Shown: positions 1-7,273 of the stretch, piece by piece
Layout of the letters: the number at the start of each line of letters is the position of its first letter
Numbering within the stretch: the first letter of the stretch is position 1
Source of the DNA: an uncultured Saprospiraceae bacterium
GTDB lineage: Bacteria; Bacteroidota; Bacteroidia; Chitinophagales; Saprospiraceae
Assembly: GCA_938039305.1 (NCBI GenBank)
Contig: CALHUZ010000286.1
Span: 1-17,261 of the forward strand
Reading direction: 5' to 3'
Length of the DNA: 17,261 nt
The notes under the pieces: generated by a model
Databases searched by the model: none
Told to the model about the DNA's origin: nothing
Seen by the model: the letters and a program-made list of their open reading frames with translations, nothing else
Position numbers and translations under genes: made by a program

Positions 1-1653
1 ATCCATGAAGTGGTCCTCACTCAGGATAGTTTGGTTATGTTTTGCGACAAAGCTATTGTGATCAATCAGATTGATGCTAAGGCGTATTCTAATGTTGTAA
101 TAGTACACCATGATACAATTCAGATATATTCTGATTCGATGCTTTATGATGGAGTCAATAAGGTGGCTGATTTGTATGGAGAAGTAATACTACAAGAAGA
201 TGAAAGACGGCTATATACGACCGCTTTGACCTACGATGTGAAAAGCAAAACAGCTGAATACCTTAATGGGGGAACACTCATAGATGATATAGATACTATA
301 GTGAGCCGTGAGGGTTATTATTATCAAAATGAAGAGAAGGTTTTTTTAAAGGGGAATGTAAGTTTTGTAGATACTAGTAGAACACTGCTGACGGACAGTA
401 TCATTTATCTGTACTCGAGAGACCAACTCAATATCATAGCGCCTACGCAGATCATACAGGATAGTATTGAGATCTATTGTGAAGGTGGTATATATCGATT
501 AAAGCAAGATCGAGGCGTGCTTAGTCAAAATGTGCAAGTGAGTTCTGGAGGTCAATATATAACGTCTGGTATTCTTGATATCAATGGAGTCGAGGATACT
601 TATACATTCATGATTAATCCTGTATTAAAGGATTCTTCAGGTACAGCTGCAGGAGATACCATCATATTTTTTAGTGAAGAAGATGTAATAGAGATAAGAG
701 GTAATGCCACATATAAATCGGATGAGGAATTGCTTAGGGCTCCTATCATCAGATACAATATGAATACTAAGGAGTATAGCACGCTTGGTCGTGCTAAGGT
801 TGTCAATGATCAGACTGATATAGAAGCAAATGATATAAGGTCTGAATCTGATGGTTCTACTCGATTAGAAGGTGATGTTGTTATCGTAGATAAGGAGAGT
901 GGAGTTAAAATAGAAAGTCAAAGTGCTATCAAGAATGGGGATATTACTAAGATGTTCAGCAGTAAAGGAGAAAGGCCCAAGCTCGCCTATGAACTATCAT
1001 CAGATACATTGTTGCTAAGAGCTGACACATTGATTACACAGCAAGAACCTTTTACTGCAGATAGTTCTATTGCCCATACTCCATTCAGTGCCAAGGGTAG
1101 GGTAAATTGGAAAAGTGGATCGACTTATAGTTCGGCAGGCCATTTTATTTTTAATCAAGATGACTCTCTTATCACCCTTACAAATAGTCCCATCATCTGG
1201 TCTGGAGATACCCAACTGACTGGTGATACTATTAAAGTTTATTTGAAAAATAATGAAGTGTATAGGATCACATTGATCGATGACGCGATGATTGTATCAC
1301 CGGATTCGAGCGGAATGTACAATCAGATAAAAGGTCTAAAAATTGATAATTTTGTACTCGATAAAAAGTTGACCAAATCAGAAGTGCTTGGTAATGCAGA
1401 ATTGTTCTTTATGATGGAAGAAAATGGCAGTTATCAAGGGATCAACTTGACAAAAAGTAATAGCATGATCTTCTATTTCAAGGATGATGAAATTGAGAAA
1501 ATAGATAAGAGTGGTCAGCCAGAGTCTAATATGTATCCTTATAGTGTGGGGATGGATGTTGAGTCATACTTTTTGGATGGGTTTGTCTGGAGAATAGACG
1601 AGAAGCCGGAGGATGATATATTTTATGCAACAATTATAAAGAGAAAGAATTGA
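1..1653 (+). CDS. OstA-like LPS transport protein, 5'-truncated by the window
   Basis: The reading frame is open from base 1 (Ile-His-Glu-Val...), so the gene starts before the window; 550 residues are visible and the GTG at 10 is probably internal. The protein is a run of short beta-strand repeats with recurring patterns such as 'GNVSF', 'LLTDSIIYLY' and 'DTIIFFSEEDVIEIRGNA', as expected of the stacked jelly-roll fold of LptA and of the LptD N-terminal domain. The C-terminus (FVWRIDEKPEDDIFYA) resembles the end of Bacteroidota OstA-like proteins as I remember them. In the known family these periplasmic proteins carry lipopolysaccharide from the inner to the outer membrane. The signal peptide cannot be seen. 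lptC lies about 10 kb away on the same strand, outside this transcription unit. The family call is firm; the exact role by analogy with LptA is inference. Confidence 0.82.
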   Translation: MHEVVLTQDSLVMFCDKAIVINQIDAKAYSNVVIVHHDTIQIYSDSMLYDGVNKVADLYGEVILQEDERRLYTTALTYDVKSKTAEYLNGGTLIDDIDTIVSREGYYYQNEEKVFLKGNVSFVDTSRTLLTDSIIYLYSRDQLNIIAPTQIIQDSIEIYCEGGIYRLKQDRGVLSQNVQVSSGGQYITSGILDINGVEDTYTFMINPVLKDSSGTAAGDTIIFFSEEDVIEIRGNATYKSDEELLRAPIIRYNMNTKEYSTLGRAKVVNDQTDIEANDIRSESDGSTRLEGDVVIVDKESGVKIESQSAIKNGDITKMFSSKGERPKLAYELSSDTLLLRADTLITQQEPFTADSSIAHTPFSAKGRVNWKSGSTYSSAGHFIFNQDDSLITLTNSPIIWSGDTQLTGDTIKVYLKNNEVYRITLIDDAMIVSPDSSGMYNQIKGLKIDNFVLDKKLTKSEVLGNAELFFMMEENGSYQGINLTKSNSMIFYFKDDEIEKIDKSGQPESNMYPYSVGMDVESYFLDGFVWRIDEKPEDDIFYATIIKRKN

Positions 1654-2387
1654 GGACAGTTTTTATATCACTAATTCTGCTCGCTTCTATTTTTGAGGTA
1701 TGTGGGCAAAATGAAATCCCAAAAGAAAGCCAACCTGAAACTACAGTGCAAGCGATACCTGAGTTGCTTGCGATACTTGAAGGTGGGAATCATTCGCCAG
1801 AATTGTATGCGCAATTGGGGTATTCTTATTATCAAGAAGCTGACTTAGCTCATGCCGTTCTTTACTACGAGAAAGCGCTGAAGCTCAAACCACGTGATAA
1901 GGATATCTCCGATGCACTGGATCTTATCAGAAATGAATTGAGTATTCAGATTACTGAGATACCTGATTTTGTGCTATCGCGCTACTATAGGAATGTGTCA
2001 CGTCTTTTTAGCTCAACAAGCTGGAGCGTCATTCAGTTACTTTGTGGTGCTTTGTTACTGGGACTTATTTACCTACGCCTTTTCAAATCAGGTGAACATT
2101 TGAGTAATAAGTGGGCTGGAATATTGATCGGTCTTACTGCATTCTTAATGCTATTGTCTGTGCTTTTTGCATCCGCGAGAAAGTATGAAGAGAAAGGCCA
2201 AGTAAGTGGTATTGCTATGTCAGAGCACGGTATCTATGAAGCACCGGATGATAGGAGTGAACTCATTGTCTCGATAGGTCCTGGAAATAAAGTATTTCTA
2301 ATAGACGAAATAGGCGAGTGGTATAAAGTACTACTCAGGGATAAGGATACTGGATGGATACCTAAAGACCAGATTAAACTGATATAG
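1650..2387 (+). CDS. BatE-like TPR and SH3 domain membrane protein
   Basis: A 245-residue protein. The start is TTG at 1650, overlapping the TGA of the OstA-like gene (TTGA), so translational coupling is likely; an AAAGAGAA purine tract lies just upstream. The choice is supported because residues 1-20 then form a good export signal ending in CGQ, and I see no in-frame ATG immediately upstream. Visible parts: a tetratricopeptide-like region at about 50-95 (ELYAQLGYSYYQEADLAHAV), two hydrophobic segments at about 124-144 and 155-175, and a bacterial SH3-like domain at about 185-245 (GIYEAPDDRSELIVSIGPGNKVFLI...WYKVLL...GWIPKDQIKLI). This order (TPR, membrane segments, SH3) matches BatE of the Bacteroidota Bat operon, but no batA-D genes are present here. 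Its molecular role is not known; an envelope function is inferred from architecture and neighbour. Confidence 0.7.
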   Translation: MRTVFISLILLASIFEVCGQNEIPKESQPETTVQAIPELLAILEGGNHSPELYAQLGYSYYQEADLAHAVLYYEKALKLKPRDKDISDALDLIRNELSIQITEIPDFVLSRYYRNVSRLFSSTSWSVIQLLCGALLLGLIYLRLFKSGEHLSNKWAGILIGLTAFLMLLSVLFASARKYEEKGQVSGIAMSEHGIYEAPDDRSELIVSIGPGNKVFLIDEIGEWYKVLLRDKDTGWIPKDQIKLI

Positions 2388-2491
2388 CTATCTATCATCC
2401 CTATCCTAATAAATATTACTAGGAGTATAGGCTCAGTGGTATACCTCTAAAAAAATATGAAATTGTACGGATCTAAACTATAAATGGTGGA

Positions 2492-3115
2492 TTACTCCGA
2501 CTCATCTACTATGCGACCACCATCAAGCTTGTCCTGTAGTACTTGAAGCTCATCCCATTTGCCATCTGTAGCAAGTTGAGATTGTTGAGGCCAAGTAGTA
2601 GGATCCATCATCTGGTATCTTGAACCAGCGTCAGCAAGTATTCCTTTCAATTGCTCAAATGAAGCTCCTGCAAGTGCAGCAAAAGTAGTTACTCCCGCAG
2701 CCTGAAGAAGTTCATTGACCTTTGGTCCGATACCTTCTATCTTAGTTAAGTTGTCAGAAGCAGCACTTGTTGTTGCAGCAGCCTTCGCAGGTGCAGCTTG
2801 CGCTGGTTTAGCTGCTGGCGCAGCGGCCTTTGCTTTCTTTGGTGCTTTCGCAACGACAGCTCCTTCTGAAAGAATATTTACGTAAGTACGGTTATTACGC
2901 TTCTTCTGAAAGCTTACTTTGCCTTCTACAAGAGCATGTAGCGTATGATCTCTACCCATGCCTACATTGATGCCAGGATGATACTTTGTTCCTCTCTGAC
3001 GTACGATGATATTACCAGGGATAGCGTGCTCGCCACCGAATAATTTTACTCCAAGACGTTTACTATTACTGTCACGTCCGTTGTCTGTACTACCTACACC
3101 TTTCTTATGAGCCAT
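2492..3115 (-). CDS. rpmA: 50S ribosomal protein L27 with helix-hairpin-helix C-terminal extension
   Basis: Residues 1 to about 84 are a standard L27: MAHKKGVGSTDNGRDS at the start, then KRLGVKLFGG, IIVRQRGTKYHPG and the typical GRDHTLHALVEGKV segment. L27 sits in the large subunit near the peptidyl transferase centre. The usual protein is about 85 residues, but this one is 207. After residue 85 comes an Ala/Lys/Pro-rich linker (about 85-121), then a domain beginning LTKIEGIGPKVNELLQAAGV (123-142), a helix-hairpin-helix-type motif. The tail contains DPTTWPQQSQ (171-180) and WDELQVLQDKLDGG (187-200). I recall similar tails on L21 of flavobacteria. The gene starts 3 bases after the rplU stop, the classical rplU-rpmA order. 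There is one continuous frame with no sign of a frameshift. The role of the extension is unknown. Confidence 0.95.
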   Translation of the reverse strand: MAHKKGVGSTDNGRDSNSKRLGVKLFGGEHAIPGNIIVRQRGTKYHPGINVGMGRDHTLHALVEGKVSFQKKRNNRTYVNILSEGAVVAKAPKKAKAAAPAAKPAQAAPAKAAATTSAASDNLTKIEGIGPKVNELLQAAGVTTFAALAGASFEQLKGILADAGSRYQMMDPTTWPQQSQLATDGKWDELQVLQDKLDGGRIVDESE

Positions 3116-3118
3116 GGG

Positions 3119-3430
3119 TTAAGCCTTTATTGAGTCTATCTTAATCTTAGTGAATAGCTGTCTATGTCCATTCTTGACAGCGTAGCCTTTACGTCTCTTC
3201 TTCTTGAAAAGAACGACTTTGTCTCCTTTCTGCTGACCTAAAACCGTAGCACTTACGGAAGCACTTGAGATTGTAGGTGTGCCAATTGTGGTTGCTTTAT
3301 CGCTACCTACAAGAAGTACATCATCAAATGACACCTTTGCACCTTCATCCTCTCCGAGGTTGTGTACAAACAATTCTTGTCCTTCTTCTATCTTAAACTG
3401 CTGACCAGCAATGGTAACTATTGCAAACAT
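3119..3430 (-). CDS. rplU: 50S ribosomal protein L21
   Basis: A 103-residue protein, the same length as classical L21. It begins MFAIVTIAGQQFKIEEGQEL and carries the hallmark basic segment VVLFKKKRRKGYAVKNGHRQ (about 73-92), then a short C-terminus ending KIDSIKA. L21 binds 23S rRNA in the large ribosomal subunit. It is the first gene of the rplU-rpmA pair, with a Bacteroidota-type promoter about 30 bases upstream. There is no evident Shine-Dalgarno sequence; the leader before the ATG is AT-rich, which is normal in this phylum. L21 has no C-terminal extension here, whereas the neighbouring L27 does. Confidence 0.97.
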   Translation of the reverse strand: MFAIVTIAGQQFKIEEGQELFVHNLGEDEGAKVSFDDVLLVGSDKATTIGTPTISSASVSATVLGQQKGDKVVLFKKKRRKGYAVKNGHRQLFTKIKIDSIKA

Positions 3431-3462
3431 GAGTATAAATTAGCTATTCTTAAAATGGGCTG

Positions 3463-3492
3463 CAAAGATACTCTTATTAATCAAAAATCAAA
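3463..3492 (-). promoter_or_regulatory. Bacteroidota-type promoter of rplU-rpmA
   Basis: Read on the minus strand, TTTG (3489-3492) is followed by 18 bases and then TATCTTTG (3463-3470), a full match to the TAnnTTTG -7 box of the Bacteroidota primary sigma factor with near-standard spacing to the -33 TTTG. Transcription would start at about 3455-3457, leaving a leader of roughly 25 bases before the rplU ATG at 3430. Confidence 0.65.
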
Positions 3493-3522
3493 ATCTTCAA
3501 GACAGTCGAATGGGAAGAACCA

Positions 3523-4794
3523 TTAGCCTTTAGCGGAGGGTACATCGTTGAACCACTCTTTCAGCTTAAAGGCGATCTTAATTTCTTCATTTTCCCTTAA
3601 GACGGTAAGTTTGATTGACTTTCCTTCTTTTCTCGACAGTTTATCTGTTATTCGATTGAGCGATAGCTTTTTCGCTTTCTTGCGACCCATCTTGATAATT
3701 AAATCTCCAGGCATTACCCCTGCCTCCGAAGCTGGAGAACCGTCGATGACAGCCACGACATAATATTGATTTAAATCAGGGCCAACGGCAAATAATGTGA
3801 TACCGCTTTTATCAAAAGAGAAGTCTTTGTTGTACTTCTTCCTATATGGCTTTAGATGGAGGGTCGAAGTAGTGTAGTTGATAATCACTGAGAATCTAGA
3901 AAGCAAGGAGTTACCTATTATCCCATTCCTTATTATGTTAGTTGGTATAGTACCTTCTTCGAAGTTTAAGTCTTGAAAGCTGGTGACTATCTCATTAAAG
4001 TAAATCTCTCCAAGTTCTAATCGCTTGCATTTTCCTCTAAAGCCAAATATGGCACCGGATAGACCAAACCCTACGCTTCCGACCATAACTCGTTCAGGTA
4101 AGGCTAAACTTGTATCTGTATTTGTATGAATCAAAAATGGAAGTGCTGCCCCAGTGTCAAGTAGCAGGTTTAGTTTGCTGAGTTTATTACTACTGATTCC
4201 TACATCTCCTGATAAATACGGCTTTCCACTTATGACGTCTATTGGGTAAGACTGATAATATTTTGGTGGCCCATTGAATTCAGCTGGATGAGTGAATGTT
4301 ATCTTTCTTTTCCTGTAGTTGATGTTCACCACAAGGTTTGCGAAATAACTACCTCCAACTATGCCATTGATCTGTGTCCCAAGTTTTTCTTCTATCAGAA
4401 GATTGTTATCGTCAAGTACGATGATATCTCTGGTCACTGCTTGGCAGCCTTCCATATTGGTACTAACATTTCGAGCTATGTTAGCGATCAGAACTGAATC
4501 GAGATCTGAACCCATGATAGGAATTTTGCGTTCGAATTCGATTCCTAAGATCTGGGCTATCTCTTTGTCAAACAGGATAGTGTTTTCGGCGCCTGTGTCA
4601 AAAATCATCCTTAATGGAATGATACCATTGAGCCATACCTTAACTATGATGAAGCCTTGCTCTAATTCAAAAGGCACTTCAACTTCTCTGTCTTCGTCTA
4701 AGAGGTCTATACCTATGACTTGCCCATTAGCTGATAGACTCATACCCATAGCTATGGCTAATGTAAGGAGGAGGGATCTGAAGAAGTTGGTCAT
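3523..4794 (-). CDS. secreted aspartic protease with two DTG motifs and a PDZ domain
   Basis: The frame is open up to an ATG at 4857, but I prefer the ATG at 4794: it gives a 423-residue protein opening with a clean signal peptide (MTNFFRSLLLTLAIAMGMSL...ANGQ), while the longer start adds 21 unlike residues in front of it. From the 4794 start, a first catalytic-type motif FDTGA lies at about 65-69 and a second, LDTGA, at about 212-216, each followed by retropepsin-like strands (GIVGGSYF and GIIGNSLL). A PDZ-like domain fills about 330-411 (GSPASEAGVMPGDLIIKMG). Members of this aspartyl protease family are exported peptidases or presumed peptidases; the PDZ domain would bind peptide ends. The substrate is unknown. 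It lies 69 bases downstream of the GMC dehydrogenase and 92 bases upstream of the rplU start, where a separate promoter begins. Confidence 0.83.
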   Translation of the reverse strand: MTNFFRSLLLTLAIAMGMSLSANGQVIGIDLLDEDREVEVPFELEQGFIIVKVWLNGIIPLRMIFDTGAENTILFDKEIAQILGIEFERKIPIMGSDLDSVLIANIARNVSTNMEGCQAVTRDIIVLDDNNLLIEEKLGTQINGIVGGSYFANLVVNINYRKRKITFTHPAEFNGPPKYYQSYPIDVISGKPYLSGDVGISSNKLSKLNLLLDTGAALPFLIHTNTDTSLALPERVMVGSVGFGLSGAIFGFRGKCKRLELGEIYFNEIVTSFQDLNFEEGTIPTNIIRNGIIGNSLLSRFSVIINYTTSTLHLKPYRKKYNKDFSFDKSGITLFAVGPDLNQYYVVAVIDGSPASEAGVMPGDLIIKMGRKKAKKLSLNRITDKLSRKEGKSIKLTVLRENEEIKIAFKLKEWFNDVPSAKG

Positions 4795-4863
4795 CAGAGT
4801 AAAGTAAGTTCGTCTTGTCTGATGTAATAACGATGATGCAGTAACAAGTGTGTTCATAAAAGG

Positions 4864-6561
4864 CTACATAAGTAGACCTTTGTCTAAGGCATCTGCTGCA
4901 TAATGTGCAGCTCTTGCTGACATGGCCATATAAGTGAGTGATGGATTTTGAGTTGAAGTAGAAGTCATGCAAGCTCCGTCAGTAATAAAGACATTCTTGC
5001 AAGAGTGTATCTGATGCCATTCATTGAGCACAGATGTTTTGGGGTCTCTCCCCATTCTTACACCACCCATTTCATGTATGTCTAAACCTGGTACACGATG
5101 ATCATCACTTAATTGTATATCTACAAATCCTGCCCGCTCGTACATGTCAGTCAATTGCTCATGGAAGTCTTTGATCATCTTCTCGTCGTTGTCATCATAC
5201 TTCACAGATATGTGTAGCAATGGCATTCCCCACTTATCTACCTTTTCTTTATCCAAGGAAACATAATTGGATTCCTTAGGTATGGTTTCTCCCATCATAT
5301 GAGAACCAACTCGCCAAGGCCCTAACTTCGCTTCCGCAAATAGATTATCTCTGAGTTCTTTCCCGATCCCTTCATTACTGCGGCCACCCCATCGATTGGC
5401 GCTAAAACCGGCAGCATAACCTCTTAGAAATTCTGTCTCTTGCTTGTAGACATTTCTAAATCTTGGGATATATGCACTTGTAGGTCTTTTCCCAGTTGTC
5501 TTTCGATCAGAGAAGTCTTCACAAGTGGCGCTGATCCTCGCTCTATAATTATGAAATGCTACATATTTACCAAGAGTGCCACTATCGTTTCCAAGTCCAT
5601 CGGGATATCTTTCAGACTTGGAGTTGAGCAAGACGAGATTAGTATTGATAGCCCCTGCATTGATAAATATAATCTTTGCGAAGTACTCTGTTGTTTCAAG
5701 TGTATGTGCATCTATGACTCTGATACCCGTGGCTTTATTCTGCTTGTCATCATATATGATTGAGTGAACTACAGCGTCCGGGCGTAGTGTCAAGTTGCCG
5801 GTTTTCGCTGCCCAAGGTATCGTAGTAGAATTAGCATTAAAGTAGCCACCAAAAGGACAGCCTCTTTCGCATTCCGTTCTATTCTGACATTGTCCTCTTC
5901 CTTGTTGCTTATGAATTTCTTGTTGCTCCGTGACATGAGCACATCGTCCATAAATTACATGACGATTTTCAAAGTTTTTCTTAACTGACGATTGGAAATA
6001 TTTTTCGACACAATTTAATTCCCAAGCCGGCAGGAACTCACCGTCTGGTACAGTATCTACACCATCTCTATTGCCAGATATACCCGCAAATTTTTCAACA
6101 TAACTATACCATGTATCGAGGTCTTTATACCTAATCGGCCAGTCCACAGCAAATCCATCTCTTTCTGGTCCTTGAAAGTCGAAGTCACTCCAGCGCTGAG
6201 TCTGCCGCGCCCACATCAAAGACTTACCACCTACTTGATATCCTCTGATCCAATCAAATGGCTCATCTTGAATATATGGATGCTCCGTATCCTTGACAAA
6301 AAAGTGTTGATTGTCTTCTTTGAATGCATAACATCTTGAGATAGATGGATTAGCATCTTGTACTTCTTTTGAGATATCTCCACGATGTTTAAACTCCCAT
6401 GGATTGAGATTAGTTGTTGGATAATCTTTTATATGTTTGACATCTTTACCTCTCTCAATTTGAAGAGTCTTAAGGCCTCTTTCACAAAGTTCTTTGGCTG
6501 ACCAACCACCGCTCATTCCTGCGCCGATTACAATCGCATCGTAAGTATTAGATTTTTGCAT
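4864..6561 (-). CDS. GMC-family FAD-dependent dehydrogenase, catalytic subunit
   Basis: A 565-residue flavoprotein. The N-terminus has the dinucleotide-binding motif GAGMSGG (13-19) followed by an acidic strand end (IERG). The second FAD-contact region is VGGKSLMWARQTQRW (110-124). The C-terminus has HEMGGVRMG (His496) and STQNPSLTYMAMSARAA (Asn539), the usual catalytic His and Asn positions of GMC enzymes related to gluconate and sugar dehydrogenases. Cys225, Cys231 and Cys235 form a C-x5-C-x3-CP pattern resembling the Fe-S ligand region of FAD-dependent glucose dehydrogenase as I recall it. It has no signal peptide; the upstream Tat-type subunit 3 gene, 9 bases away, suggests co-export as a complex. 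The substrate is probably a sugar, sugar acid or polyol but cannot be set from sequence. No cytochrome subunit is in the window. Confidence 0.88.
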   Translation of the reverse strand: MQKSNTYDAIVIGAGMSGGWSAKELCERGLKTLQIERGKDVKHIKDYPTTNLNPWEFKHRGDISKEVQDANPSISRCYAFKEDNQHFFVKDTEHPYIQDEPFDWIRGYQVGGKSLMWARQTQRWSDFDFQGPERDGFAVDWPIRYKDLDTWYSYVEKFAGISGNRDGVDTVPDGEFLPAWELNCVEKYFQSSVKKNFENRHVIYGRCAHVTEQQEIHKQQGRGQCQNRTECERGCPFGGYFNANSTTIPWAAKTGNLTLRPDAVVHSIIYDDKQNKATGIRVIDAHTLETTEYFAKIIFINAGAINTNLVLLNSKSERYPDGLGNDSGTLGKYVAFHNYRARISATCEDFSDRKTTGKRPTSAYIPRFRNVYKQETEFLRGYAAGFSANRWGGRSNEGIGKELRDNLFAEAKLGPWRVGSHMMGETIPKESNYVSLDKEKVDKWGMPLLHISVKYDDNDEKMIKDFHEQLTDMYERAGFVDIQLSDDHRVPGLDIHEMGGVRMGRDPKTSVLNEWHQIHSCKNVFITDGACMTSTSTQNPSLTYMAMSARAAHYAADALDKGLLM

Positions 6562-6570
6562 TTTTACTGT

Positions 6571-7134
6571 TTAAACTTCTACACAAGCATTAAATGTGCC
6601 TGAACCTGGTACGAGTTTGTACTCCTTAATTTGTTCTTGATATTCTTTGGAAGTCGTCAAGTGTTTGATAGCAAGCTCTCTTAGATTCTTGCAGAACATC
6701 TTTTTTTCAGTGTTATCTATGATAATGTCCTCGTCTAATTTTTCAGCAGCAATTACATCCTCTTTTAGTTGATCTTCAAAGTAAGATACTATCTGTTCTG
6801 GTGTGACTTGGTCTGCAGCAGTTTTATAGATGGTCTTAATGTCTTCTGTACATTTATTATATCCATTCACAAAGCGTGTTTGATCTTCAGATGATTTAGA
6901 AAAGCTAATCATCTTCGTCACGAATTCTGGGAATGATTCAAAAGTTGTAAGGGTGAGATCTTTCTTTGGCAGTATGGCTTCTGAGATAGCTTCTATCCAA
7001 ACCTGTTGATTGTCATCAAATGTCAACTCTCTACCATCCTCGTAGCTCAATTTAAGCCCATCGCTACATCCAGGGAATAATGCTATCCCAGCAGCAATAG
7101 CCGAGATGTTCCTTATTGCTGATCTCCTTTTCAT
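6571..7134 (-). CDS. gluconate 2-dehydrogenase subunit 3 family protein, Tat lipoprotein
   Basis: A 187-residue protein starting MKRRSAIRNISAIAAG, a twin-arginine signal, then ALFPGC (Cys23), which reads as a lipobox. It should therefore be exported folded by the Tat system and probably lipid-anchored. The mature part is mainly helical and resembles the small subunit of membrane-bound gluconate/sugar dehydrogenases (VWIEAISEAILPKKD; a GTFNACVEV end). Such subunits are known to be needed for export and maturation of the partner flavoprotein. It is the first gene of the operon; the GMC subunit starts 9 bases after its stop. Together they form a two-component periplasmic dehydrogenase. I did not find a convincing promoter in the 139-base divergent region shared with ilvA. 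Confidence 0.82.
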   Translation of the reverse strand: MKRRSAIRNISAIAAGIALFPGCSDGLKLSYEDGRELTFDDNQQVWIEAISEAILPKKDLTLTTFESFPEFVTKMISFSKSSEDQTRFVNGYNKCTEDIKTIYKTAADQVTPEQIVSYFEDQLKEDVIAAEKLDEDIIIDNTEKKMFCKNLRELAIKHLTTSKEYQEQIKEYKLVPGSGTFNACVEV

Positions 7135-7273
7135 GAATCTCTGTATTATGGAATGGCAATATACTTAAGAAAAGGCGCTATCATGCATATGCAGTTTCAA
7201 TTTGTGAATACCTCAAAACGTGATTGAAAGTCTTAATTAATATAGACCTTTACTTCATCATTTAAATTTTCAG

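Noticed and set aside
2405..2423. Inverted repeat (CCTAATAA...TTACTAGG) between the convergent BatE-like and rpmA genes
   Set aside because: The stem has a mismatch, is AT-rich, and no T-run follows on either strand, so a terminator call is not supported.
4361..4807. 148-codon open frame on the plus strand opposite the aspartic protease
   Set aside because: It lies wholly inside a well-supported protease gene, is low in recognisable features and reads as an antisense shadow.
4795..4857. Longer start for the aspartic protease at 4857
   Set aside because: It adds 21 residues before an otherwise ideal signal peptide; the ATG at 4794 is preferred.
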